Position numbers and translations under genes: made by a program. DNA of 8,588 nucleotides from Methanosarcinaceae archaeon. Its GTDB lineage: Archaea > Halobacteriota > Methanosarcinia > Methanosarcinales > Methanosarcinaceae. Where the stretch lies: NCBI GenBank assembly GCA_017613335.1, contig JAGAEB010000056.1:1-8588 (forward strand). The letters run 5' to 3'. Positions 1-6,053 of this stretch are shown here, one piece after another (within the stretch, counting starts at the first letter, position 1; each line of letters starts with the position of its first letter). The notes under the pieces were generated by a model. That model was not told the DNA's origin. It did not search any database and saw only the letters and a list, made by a program, of their open reading frames with translations.

Positions 1-129
1 AAAACATCACGATGATGAAACAAAAACATCACGATGATGAAACGAAAACATCACGATGATGAAACAAAAACATCACGATGATGAAACAAAAACACCACGA
101 TGATGAAAAAACATCACGTGGTGAAAAAA
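1..129. repeat. 22-bp tandem repeat array with internal dyad, left edge cut
   Basis: About six head-to-tail units start near positions 1, 22, 44, 66, 88 and 109. The first visible unit is 21 bp and the rest are about 22 bp. The common core is CATCACGATGATG flanked by A-rich sequence. Each core is a hyphenated dyad: CATCA and TGATG are reverse complements separated by CGA. Units 1-4 are almost identical, unit 5 has CACCA for CATCA, and the last unit is degenerate (CATCACGTGGTG) with a CACGTG centre. There are no spacers, so it is not a CRISPR array. The period is not a multiple of three and no convincing reading frame runs through it. It ends about 30 bases before the transporter start codon and may continue beyond the window. 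Its function is unknown; a protein-binding site array or a simple satellite is possible. Confidence 0.9.
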
Positions 130-159
130 AGCAGAATGATCAGCGCAGGGTGAAGCCGG

Positions 160-1113
160 ATGAATGAGAATAAGAAAAGGATACTGACCGGCTGTCTCTG
201 CGCCGTTCTGTGCGAGATCATCTTCGGTTTCAGTTTTCTGTTTACGAAACAGATCACGCAGTCGGTATCTCCGGTCTCTCTTCTGGGCTGGCGTTTTCTG
301 TTTGCTTTTGTTCTGATCAATATCTGCGTTTTTTCAGGCATTCTTCATGTCGATTTCTCAAAACTGCGCGGAAGAGCGGTTCTTCCGGTCGCCGCGGCAT
401 CTTTTTTCCATCCGGTCCTTTATTTTACAGGCGAGACGTTCGGTATTGCGCTGACGACGGCTTCGGAAAGCGGTGTCGTGATCGCGTCTGTCCCGATCGT
501 GACGATCACCGTTGCGGCCGTCTTTCTTCATGAAACGCCGACGCCTGCCAGGATCGCGGGCATTCTTGTGACGCTGACGGGTGTCCTCATCTGCGTCGTC
601 TCCAAAGGGATTGAAGCAACGTTCAGCCCGGTGGGTTATGCCATGCTTTTCATGGCTCTTCTGGCTTACAGTTTTTTCTGTGTCTTCGTCAGAAAGGCAA
701 AAAACTTTTCGAGTACGGAGATCACTTATGTGATGCTCCTTTTCGGAACGGTCTTCTTCGCCGGAGCATCTTTTGCTGAGAATGCGGCCGCAGGGACACT
801 GAAAGATTTCGTGATGCTGCCGCTGACGAGCCGCAGTTTTCTCATCGCGCTCATCTACCTCGGCGCCGGCTGTTCCGTCTTTGCTTTCATCCTGAACAAT
901 GCCGCTCTGGAACGGATCGGACCCAACGGGACCGTTTCTTTTGTCGGACTGACGACTCTCGTGACGATCGTCGCAGGCGTCATTCTCCTTCATGAATCAT
1001 TTACATGGATCCAGGTCGCCGGAACGGCGCTCATCCTCGGCGGCGTCTATCTGGCAAATGCGTCCGATATCATAAAAGCAGGAAAACCGGACGGATCCGG
1101 TAAAGAGAGATGA
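160..1113 (+). CDS. EamA/DMT-family permease, 10 membrane helices
   Basis: This is an inner-membrane transporter of the drug/metabolite transporter superfamily (EamA type), 317 residues, the usual length. It contains two copies of the EamA domain, roughly residues 10-147 and 157-299, each with about five hydrophobic helices. The internal duplication is visible at the domain ends: LHETPTPARIAGILVTLTGV in the first half and LHESFTWIQVAGTALILGGV in the second. Such proteins export or import small metabolites such as amino acids, but the substrate cannot be read from the sequence. The ATG start is supported by GGGTGA at 148-153, about 6 bases upstream, which fits an archaeal ribosome binding site. 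No clear TATA box is visible between the tandem array and the gene. The hydrophilic C-terminal tail (KAGKPDGSGKER) is normal. No T-rich terminator follows on this strand. Confidence 0.9.
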   Translation: MNENKKRILTGCLCAVLCEIIFGFSFLFTKQITQSVSPVSLLGWRFLFAFVLINICVFSGILHVDFSKLRGRAVLPVAAASFFHPVLYFTGETFGIALTTASESGVVIASVPIVTITVAAVFLHETPTPARIAGILVTLTGVLICVVSKGIEATFSPVGYAMLFMALLAYSFFCVFVRKAKNFSSTEITYVMLLFGTVFFAGASFAENAAAGTLKDFVMLPLTSRSFLIALIYLGAGCSVFAFILNNAALERIGPNGTVSFVGLTTLVTIVAGVILLHESFTWIQVAGTALILGGVYLANASDIIKAGKPDGSGKER

Positions 1114-1177
1114 CGGAAAAGAAAAATACCAAAAAGAAAGGGAACGAAAAAATAAGGATACGAAAGATGACGGAAAA
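1108..1177. repeat. 13-bp direct repeat after the transporter gene
   Basis: AGATGACGGAAAA occurs exactly at 1108-1120, spanning the transporter stop codon, and again at 1165-1177. The start-to-start distance is 57 bp. The intervening DNA is A-rich. This is probably a remnant of a local duplication. Confidence 0.5.
1117..1152 (-). terminator. Probable T-tract terminator of the TPR gene
   Basis: On the minus strand, 50-80 bases beyond the TPR gene stop, there are successive T runs (complement of A runs at 1117-1120, 1122-1126, 1131-1135 and 1147-1152). Archaeal intrinsic termination commonly uses clustered oligo-T tracts without a hairpin. No strong stem is seen here. Confidence 0.4.
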
Positions 1178-1199
1178 TCCCGGCAGAGAGGAAAATCCG

Positions 1200-1922
1200 T
1201 TACAGATGATCGGGGGACTGCTCGGACGCGCTGTTGTCGATGATCCCGGCATCGTTTGCCTGTGAGCCGCCGATATTGATGTTGCCGCCGGCATTGATCG
1301 TGAGGGGCTTTCCGCAGAGGATCTCAAGCGCTTTGTTTTCGGCTTTGAGCCTTCTGTTGTCTTCTTCGAGCTGAGAGATGCGGTCTTTCAGGAACCTGAT
1401 CTCTTCTTCGTATTCTTCTCCGGACTTTTCTGCGCCGGAAAGGATCTTTTCTGCGGCGTATCCGTTTTCCCGGCACAGGCCGATCATCCTGCTGATCTCC
1501 GGGACCAGTTCCGGATGACGGCTGACCGCACTGCTCAAAGCGTTGCGGAAATCGGCTTCAGCTTCTGTAAAACGGTTTTCGCGGAAACAGCATTTCCCGA
1601 GACCCAGCCAGGCGAGCGAAGAGCGGCGGTTCCGGCGGAGGCTTTTGAGGAACGATTCTTCGGCGGCTTCATATTCACCCATCATGAAATAGCAGCGGCC
1701 GCAACCGTGATAAGCCCAGGAATGAGATCTGTCGACCTTGACGGCGCGGCAGAAGCATTTCAGAGCTTCGTCAGGCTGACCGCATTCCAGAAGGCATTCG
1801 CCTTTTCCGTGAAGCGCGAAATAAATGTTATCGTTTTCATTGACAGCTTCATCGAATTCATTGATCGCTTCTGAAATCTTTCCTTCTTTTTTCAGGCGCC
1901 ACCCTTCTTTTTCATGTGTCAT
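1200..1922 (-). CDS. TPR-repeat protein with coiled coil and Gly/Asn-rich tail
   Basis: This is a 240-residue soluble protein with about four tetratricopeptide repeats: about residues 1-33, 34-68, 69-102 and 103-137. Typical TPR signatures are visible, for example SEAINEFDEAV, DEALKCFCRAVKVD and GEYEAAEESFLKSL. A charged coiled coil follows at about 169-200 (EEEIRFLKDRISQLEEDNRR). Residues 207-219 (LTINAGGNINIGG) begin an alternating hydrophobic/Gly-Asn tail. TPRs usually bind partner proteins; no enzymatic domain is visible. The protein is Cys-rich, but there is no clear metal site. The frame is open from 1994, but I chose the ATG at 1922 because GGGAGAT lies about 5 bases before it and a TATA box (1973-1982) lies downstream of the 1994 start, so that start would not be on the transcript. 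It is divergent from the SHOCT-like gene. Confidence 0.85.
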   Translation of the reverse strand: MTHEKEGWRLKKEGKISEAINEFDEAVNENDNIYFALHGKGECLLECGQPDEALKCFCRAVKVDRSHSWAYHGCGRCYFMMGEYEAAEESFLKSLRRNRRSSLAWLGLGKCCFRENRFTEAEADFRNALSSAVSRHPELVPEISRMIGLCRENGYAAEKILSGAEKSGEEYEEEIRFLKDRISQLEEDNRRLKAENKALEILCGKPLTINAGGNINIGGSQANDAGIIDNSASEQSPDHL

Positions 1923-1972
1923 GATATCTCCCGGAGAGTCAGACCGCTTCGGATACCGGATGCTGTCCATTT

Positions 1973-1982
1973 GTTTTATAAG
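1973..1982 (-). promoter_or_regulatory. TATA box for the TPR gene
   Basis: CTTATAAAAC on the minus strand is a good archaeal box A. A transcript would start about 25 bases downstream, near 1950, giving a leader of about 28 bases that contains the GGGAGAT ribosome binding site before the ATG at 1922. Confidence 0.6.
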
Positions 1983-1996
1983 TAAAATACACAATC

Positions 1997-2020
1997 AGTA
2001 TATCATTGTGACGTCATGAC
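1997..2020 (+). promoter_or_regulatory. TATA box plus overlapping palindromes before the SHOCT-like gene
   Basis: AGTATATC at 1997-2004 resembles an archaeal TATA box and predicts a transcript start near 2024-2028. Just downstream lie two overlapping perfect 8-bp palindromes, TGACGTCA (2009-2016) and GTCATGAC (2013-2020), between the TATA box and the predicted start. That is the position of a typical archaeal repressor operator. Operator function is inferred. Confidence 0.4.
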
Positions 2021-2023
2021 AGG

Positions 2024-2653
2024 ATGATCTCCGGGACGGAGAATCATAAATCATCAGAGAAGATACCGGGGCATAAAATGGTCGGAAACGAAGAAGATCT
2101 GAACAGGAACAGGGACCTGAATAAGGACAGGGATCTGAACAAAGATCCGGGCCGTAAAAGAGATGAAGCGCGCCTGAAGAAATTCGAAGATTACAGAAGG
2201 CTTCAGTCGGAAAGGCAGAAGGACAGACTTGATCTGACAGAACGGGAACTTGAGATCAGGAGAAAGCACGAAAAAGAGCTGACGGAGATCAGATCCGGCG
2301 CGCCGGCGGAAGTTCTGATCACGATGACGGACGATTCCGGAAAGGCGGCGGAAAAACTCTTCGTTCTGGAAAAAATGAAGCGGGCCGGATCACTGACACC
2401 GGAGCAGATGCTGGCGCTGGGCGCGGCCGATGATCCGAAAGCCGCCGCAGAAGCGCTCGGGGACCGCCGGATCTCCGGGATCGCTGCGGAACAGTCTGAA
2501 AAAAGGATCGGAGATCTCCGGGAATCCGGCCGCATGATGCAGGAACAGCATTCCGGAAATGCCGGACAGATGAAAGATGCCTGCCCGTACTGTCATTCGG
2601 AAATCCCTGAAGAAGACCTGTACTGTCCGGAATGCGGCGAAAGAGTCCGCTGA
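2024..2653 (+). CDS. Charged coiled-coil protein with SHOCT-like motif and C-terminal zinc ribbon
   Basis: Hypothetical protein of 209 residues. In order it has a hydrophilic N-terminus, three 6-residue tandem repeats (DLNRNR, DLNKDR, DLNKDP; residues 25-42), a highly charged helix likely to form a coiled coil (about 46-95), and a segment LFVLEKMKRAGSLTPEQML (about 112-130) that resembles the SHOCT helix-turn-helix oligomerisation motif. It ends in a zinc ribbon with Cys187-x2-Cys190 and Cys201-x2-Cys204. There is no signal peptide or membrane segment, so it is probably cytoplasmic. The start is uncertain. The ATG at 2024 would need a leaderless transcript from the TATA box at 1997-2004. An ATG at 2078 (191 residues), with GGGG six bases upstream, fits a leadered transcript equally well or better. 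SHOCT and zinc-ribbon assignments are by pattern only. Confidence 0.75.
   Translation: MISGTENHKSSEKIPGHKMVGNEEDLNRNRDLNKDRDLNKDPGRKRDEARLKKFEDYRRLQSERQKDRLDLTERELEIRRKHEKELTEIRSGAPAEVLITMTDDSGKAAEKLFVLEKMKRAGSLTPEQMLALGAADDPKAAAEALGDRRISGIAAEQSEKRIGDLRESGRMMQEQHSGNAGQMKDACPYCHSEIPEEDLYCPECGERVR
2096..2149 (+). repeat. 18-bp in-frame tandem repeat (hexapeptide x3)
   Basis: Three 18-bp units at 2096-2113, 2114-2131 and 2132-2149 each begin GAYCTGAAY and encode DLNRNR, DLNKDR and DLNKDP. The units differ from each other by a few bases. They lie in the N-terminal part of the SHOCT-like/zinc-ribbon gene. Confidence 0.8.
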
Positions 2654-2690
2654 CAGCAGAATAAGATTCCTGACAGCAGAATAAGATTCC
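2651..2690 (+). repeat. Perfect 20-bp tandem duplication over a stop codon
   Basis: TGACAGCAGAATAAGATTCC is present twice with no spacer (2651-2670 and 2671-2690). The first TGA is the stop codon of the SHOCT-like gene. Perfect identity suggests a recent slippage or duplication event. Confidence 0.95.
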
Positions 2691-2692
2691 GT

Positions 2693-2706
2693 CGTTTTTC
2701 GTTTTT
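2693..2706 (+). terminator. Probable T-tract terminator
   Basis: Two T5 runs separated by CG lie about 40 bases beyond the SHOCT-like gene stop, in the short gap to the converging gene at 2712. They match the oligo-T style of archaeal termination. No hairpin is evident. Confidence 0.45.
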
Positions 2707-2711
2707 CAGCA

Positions 2712-3299
2712 TCACATATCGAGAAAAGCTGTCATTTCTTTGTCGATGCGGCTGCATATGAATTGGGCGACTTCTCCGTAACCGCGGACCGTGATCCGGA
2801 CAGATGTAACGGTGCCGGACGTACCGGCGCCGGCGGAAAACGCTTCGTTTTCAGAACGCGCCGTTTCCGTCCTGTTTCCGGTCTTTTCCTTTTTTTCAAT
2901 GGCGATGTCGATCATGACCTGGCCTTTTTTTGTGTAGGCGGTATAGCATTTGATGCCGCTTCTGATGCCGTCGAATGATGCGCCTGTCCTGTTCATGAGA
3001 TAATTGAGAAAGCTTTCGGCCGCTTTGGGTTCGGCGTCCGTTTCGTATTTCAGGATATACGTTTTTTCGGAGATCTCCGGAGAATAGTCCTTGCCTTCGA
3101 AGACCCGGACAGCGCTTTTGCCGTCCGGCAGGCGGGAATACAGATTGTCAAGAAAAGAGTCGATGTCGCCGTTCCTGAATTCGATGACAGCGCCGCGCGG
3201 TTTGGAGACGTCGGCTTTTCCCTGCCATTTTTCGACAGCGTAATCAATCCGTTTCCGTTCTGCATCGGACTGATATTCGACCAGAATAAGGTAATCCAT
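2712..3299 (-). CDS. Unrecognised 195-residue protein
   Basis: I do not recognise a named family. The N-terminal 65 residues look like a compact beta-alpha-beta-beta-alpha-beta domain: strand YLILVEY, helix DAERKRIDYAVEKW, strand GAVIEF, helix DIDSFLDNLYSRL, strand SAVRVFE. A second alpha/beta region follows from TYILKYE to about VMIDIAIEKK. A Ser/Gly/Glu-rich linker (about residues 138-160) precedes a final strand-helix segment. There is no signal peptide or membrane helix, so it is probably cytoplasmic. The frame is open up to 3392, but I chose the ATG at 3299, where a compact beta strand begins (MDYLILVEY). The preceding 31 residues look like translated leader. No Shine-Dalgarno is seen. 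The TATA-like box at 3332-3341 predicts a transcript start about 10 bases before this ATG, so translation may be nearly leaderless. It is divergent from the protease gene. Confidence 0.7.
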   Translation of the reverse strand: MDYLILVEYQSDAERKRIDYAVEKWQGKADVSKPRGAVIEFRNGDIDSFLDNLYSRLPDGKSAVRVFEGKDYSPEISEKTYILKYETDAEPKAAESFLNYLMNRTGASFDGIRSGIKCYTAYTKKGQVMIDIAIEKKEKTGNRTETARSENEAFSAGAGTSGTVTSVRITVRGYGEVAQFICSRIDKEMTAFLDM

Positions 3300-3331
3300 A
3301 CAGAGGAGAAAAGACGTTGTTCTTATTTCAG

Positions 3332-3341
3332 GATTTTTATG
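3332..3341 (-). promoter_or_regulatory. TATA-like box for the 195-residue protein
   Basis: ATAAAAATCC on the minus strand lies 33-42 bases before the ATG at 3299. A second candidate (TTTATACG, about 3362-3369) is on the same strand. The nearer box gives a very short leader, in keeping with the lack of a ribosome binding site. Confidence 0.35.
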
Positions 3342-3362
3342 TTCGTTGTTAGTGCGGGATCG

Positions 3363-3432
3363 TATAAATAATTGTTGGTTTTTCGGAGACATTAATTATT
3401 TATCCGAAACGGAGAATAATTACAGTATACTC
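3363..3432 (+). promoter_or_regulatory. Protease promoter region: TATA boxes and an AATAATTA inverted repeat
   Basis: AGTATACTC at 3424-3432 is the best-placed TATA box, with a predicted transcript start near 3452-3456, just before the ribosome binding site. A second box, TATAAATA (3363-3370), would give a leader of about 75 bases. Between them is an 8-bp inverted repeat, TAATTATT (3393-3400) and AATAATTA (3415-3422), with a 14-bp spacer. A further AATAATT lies at 3367-3373. The position directly upstream of the TATA box suits an activator or repressor site; regulation is inferred. Confidence 0.45.
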
Positions 3433-3469
3433 AGGATCAGAGATCATTGAAAATTCAGGAGTGTACTGT

Positions 3470-5917
3470 ATGAAAGGAACATATGTTTTACAGAAAAAGA
3501 TGCGCCGGAATTCCGGCGGAAGAGATCACACGCCGGCCGGAACCGTTTTCTTCCTTGCCGTTCTGCTGGTCATCGGTTTTTCAGTCCTGCTGCCGGTTTC
3601 AGTTCCGGATCAGGCCTCAGCGTCACCGGCAGCGCTTTCTGACGGATCTGCTGATGAAGCCGCCGGTCAGGACGATTTTTCAGAAATGTCCGATGACGAA
3701 GGATCTGCAGAACTGACAGAAATTTATCAGGCATTCAGACAGAAACAGATTGAGCAGGAATCTGCGGAAAAGACACTGTCTGCGGTTCCGGGAACCGATG
3801 AAACGGATATCCCGTATATGCCGGATATTTTTCTGACAGGATCCTCAGAAGAAATATCCGGATCATCCGTCGCCGTATCGGAAAAATCTGAAACGGCGGT
3901 GTATTCACCTGACCGCATCATCGTCTGTTTTGACATGGATAAGATCTCAGGCATGCCGGAAATACCGGAAGGTCACAGCGCGGAATTTTATCAGGATCTT
4001 GTGCCCGGACTTTCCGTCATCCACCTTCCGGAAGATATGTCTGCTGAAGAAGCTCTGGCATACTATTCCGGACTCCCGTATGTCAGATATGCGGAATTCG
4101 ACCGCCTGCTGACGTCTTCCGGAAACAGAGAAACGGCGGAACGGGAAATGATTTCCGGAAACGATGAAGGAAAAACCGGACAGAACCGGGCGGAATTGTC
4201 TGCTTCGGGAGCTGTTTCTTCATATACACCGGAAGAACCGTATGAGGTTCTTCAATGGTCATTTAAGAACATCGGCCAGATCATAAAAACATCCTGGAGT
4301 ACGATCAACGGAAACAGATCTGTCCCCATAGGCGAAAATGATATCCGCGGAACCCCTGACTGCGATATCAGCGCAGACGATGCGAAAGAACTGTCACGGA
4401 GTTCATCAGACGTGATCGTTGCCGTTATCGATTCCGGTGTCCTGTATACTCACCCGGATCTTGCTGACAATATTTATGTCAATCCCGGAGAGATCCCGGG
4501 AAACGGCATTGACGATGACGGTAACGGATTCATCGATGATGTGAACGGCTGGGATTTTTATGATGATGACAATATGCCCCTTGATCCGGACGGACACGGC
4601 ACGCACTGCGCCGGCACGATCGGCGCCGTCCGCAACGGTCTCGGGACTGTCGGCGTTGCCGAAAATGTGACGATCATGCCGCTCCGTTATCTGAGTGCAG
4701 ACGGGGCGGGATATGTGTCGGATGAGATCAGGGCTATAAATTATGCTGAAAAAATGGGAGCAGATATCGTCAGCATTTCGTCTTCCCACGAAAATCACAT
4801 CAGCCCGGAATACGAGATCATCCGGAATTCGGATATGCTCTTTGTCTGCTGTGCCGGAAACGACGGAAACGAAACAGAGAATTACCCTGCTGCATACGAC
4901 TGTCCCAATATCATATCAGTCATGTCGACGGATGCTGAAGATCAGCTGAGCAGTTTCTCGAATTTCGGGCCGACTTGCGATCTGGCAGCTCCGGGAGAAT
5001 ATATTTTCCAGACATCCGTTGTCAGTACATGGGATCAGGCAATATTCAATCAGGACACTTGCTTTATGTTTCCGGACATTTCATCCCCGTCAGACTATCG
5101 GTTAGAGAATGAAAGTTTTACAGTCAGCGGAAAAGGAATGAATATAATCTGTCAGAATGAACCGATCAGACTGAATGGAGCGAATGCATATATTATGATG
5201 ACGCTTGAAGGGATGCAGATTAATTATTCAGGAACGCCGGACTCGTTTATGTTTCTATACTCCCGTCGTCCGTTCTCGTCATATGAATCATTTTCAGAAA
5301 TGACAAGTTCAGGCGATATGGCCATGGTTAAAGAGCTTAACTGCTCAGGATCTATATTACGCAGCTACATGGATAAAACTGAAATACTGTATCCGAATGC
5401 AACCGGGATGCAGTCGATTTGGCAGACAGATGAGTTTTACATAGGGTATGCATATTTCGGTTTTTCAGATTCGTCGAAAATGACGCTGAAAGATGTGATC
5501 ATACTTTCATCAGACCCCGGCTGGGAAGTCATGGACGGCACCTCGATGGCCGTTCCCCATGTCAGCGGCACGGCCGCGCTGATGCTTTCGTCCAATCCGG
5601 ATCTGACGCCGGAACAGATCGCTGATATCCTGAGATTTTCGGTTGACAGAAAAGAAAGCCTCAGAGGCACCTGTCAGTCGGAAGGACGGCTTAACGCTTC
5701 GGCGGCCGTCATGGAAGCGATGTGTTATCCGGTGATGATCGATTTCGGAAATGATCCCGATGAAAATGTACAGACGCTGATCGGTCATCTGGCAGACGGA
5801 GACCGGATCAGCGAGGCGTATGATCTCAACAGAGATCAGATAACAGACGGAAGAGACCTGATCCTTCTCCAGAATCATGTCAGACTGCTGAAACAGGCAG
5901 AAAACCGGGCTTCATAA
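3470..5917 (+). CDS. Secreted S8 subtilisin-like protease with insert domain and C-terminal dockerin-like repeat
   Basis: An 815-residue extracellular serine endopeptidase. Residues 24-41 form a hydrophobic signal segment, with likely cleavage after ASA (about 51). A low-complexity acidic linker is followed by a propeptide (about 143-213, ending YVRYAEFD). The S8 domain has Asp321 in AVIDSG, His376 in DGHGTHCAG, oxyanion Asn464 in CAGNDG and Ser692 in DGTSMAVPH. An Asp/Asn-rich calcium-binding loop (GIDDDGNGFIDD) precedes the His. About 228 residues separate Asn464 and Ser692, against 66 in subtilisin, owing to an insert of about 150-160 residues. The C-terminus carries one dockerin-type F-hand (Asp785, Asn787, Asp789, Asp793, Asp796). 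The ATG at 3470 has AGGAGTG 6 bases upstream; the GTG at 3461 overlaps that site and is unlikely. All catalytic residues are intact, so an active enzyme is expected. Confidence 0.93.
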   Translation: MKGTYVLQKKMRRNSGGRDHTPAGTVFFLAVLLVIGFSVLLPVSVPDQASASPAALSDGSADEAAGQDDFSEMSDDEGSAELTEIYQAFRQKQIEQESAEKTLSAVPGTDETDIPYMPDIFLTGSSEEISGSSVAVSEKSETAVYSPDRIIVCFDMDKISGMPEIPEGHSAEFYQDLVPGLSVIHLPEDMSAEEALAYYSGLPYVRYAEFDRLLTSSGNRETAEREMISGNDEGKTGQNRAELSASGAVSSYTPEEPYEVLQWSFKNIGQIIKTSWSTINGNRSVPIGENDIRGTPDCDISADDAKELSRSSSDVIVAVIDSGVLYTHPDLADNIYVNPGEIPGNGIDDDGNGFIDDVNGWDFYDDDNMPLDPDGHGTHCAGTIGAVRNGLGTVGVAENVTIMPLRYLSADGAGYVSDEIRAINYAEKMGADIVSISSSHENHISPEYEIIRNSDMLFVCCAGNDGNETENYPAAYDCPNIISVMSTDAEDQLSSFSNFGPTCDLAAPGEYIFQTSVVSTWDQAIFNQDTCFMFPDISSPSDYRLENESFTVSGKGMNIICQNEPIRLNGANAYIMMTLEGMQINYSGTPDSFMFLYSRRPFSSYESFSEMTSSGDMAMVKELNCSGSILRSYMDKTEILYPNATGMQSIWQTDEFYIGYAYFGFSDSSKMTLKDVIILSSDPGWEVMDGTSMAVPHVSGTAALMLSSNPDLTPEQIADILRFSVDRKESLRGTCQSEGRLNASAAVMEAMCYPVMIDFGNDPDENVQTLIGHLADGDRISEAYDLNRDQITDGRDLILLQNHVRLLKQAENRAS
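5025..5512 (+). other. AT-rich inserted domain within the S8 protease gene
   Basis: This segment encodes about residues 519-681, between the APGEYIFQT segment and the catalytic DGTSMA motif. By hand count 5041-5520 is 196/480 G+C (41%), against 107/180 (59%) for 4561-4740 and 71/120 (59%) for 5521-5640. It uses codons rare elsewhere in the gene (TTA, CTA, ATA). The protein looks all-beta, ending in a strand pattern (YIGYAYFGFSDSSKMTLKDV) reminiscent of jelly-roll domains found as inserts or appendages in secreted peptidases. The reading frame is intact. The boundaries are approximate. Confidence 0.65.
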
Positions 5918-5940
5918 AAATAAGAACCGTCGTGCAGAAA

Positions 5941-5972
5941 ACGGGCTTCCGGCGCCGGAAGTCCGTTTTTTT
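5941..5972 (+). terminator. Hairpin and T7 terminator after the protease gene
   Basis: The arms ACGGGCTTCCGGC and GCCGGAAGTCCGT (5941-5953 and 5954-5966) pair along their whole length with one G-U pair, folding around a small GC loop. A run of seven T follows (5966-5972). It lies 24 bases past the stop codon and looks like an intrinsic terminator. Confidence 0.8.
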
Positions 5973-6053
5973 ATGCCGCGGTTTCCGGTCCGGCCGGATC
6001 GTCTGCGGGACAGATTTCATTTCCGGAAAGAAAAAGAATAAATCCGTGACGGG

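Noticed and set aside
1..110. Box C/D sRNA genes, because each unit has ATGATGA, a perfect C-box
   Set aside because: No D box (CTGA) is present in the array and the sequence between C-boxes is repeated rather than guide-like.
1..129. CRISPR array
   Set aside because: The repeats are contiguous 22-bp units with no unique spacers.
358..993. 211-codon minus-strand ORF under the transporter gene
   Set aside because: It is rich in Arg/Asp/His with no hydrophobic core and is the antisense of a clear transporter.
1110..1265. 51-codon ORF overlapping the transporter stop (ATGA), which could be translationally coupled
   Set aside because: It has no ribosome binding site, a low-complexity Lys-rich start, and its end is antisense to the TPR gene.
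1923..1994. N-terminal extension of the TPR protein from 1994
   Set aside because: The TATA box at 1973-1982 lies inside it, and the ATG at 1922 has a good ribosome binding site.
3300..3392. 31-residue N-terminal extension of the unassigned minus-strand protein
   Set aside because: It covers the AT-rich promoter region, and the compact fold begins at MDYLILVEY.
4406..4798. 130-codon minus-strand ORF inside the protease gene
   Set aside because: It is antisense to the most conserved part of the S8 domain; its composition reflects the sense codons.
5025..5512. Mobile element or intron within the protease gene
   Set aside because: There are no terminal repeats, target duplication or transposase, and the frame is continuous through it; a domain insertion explains it better.
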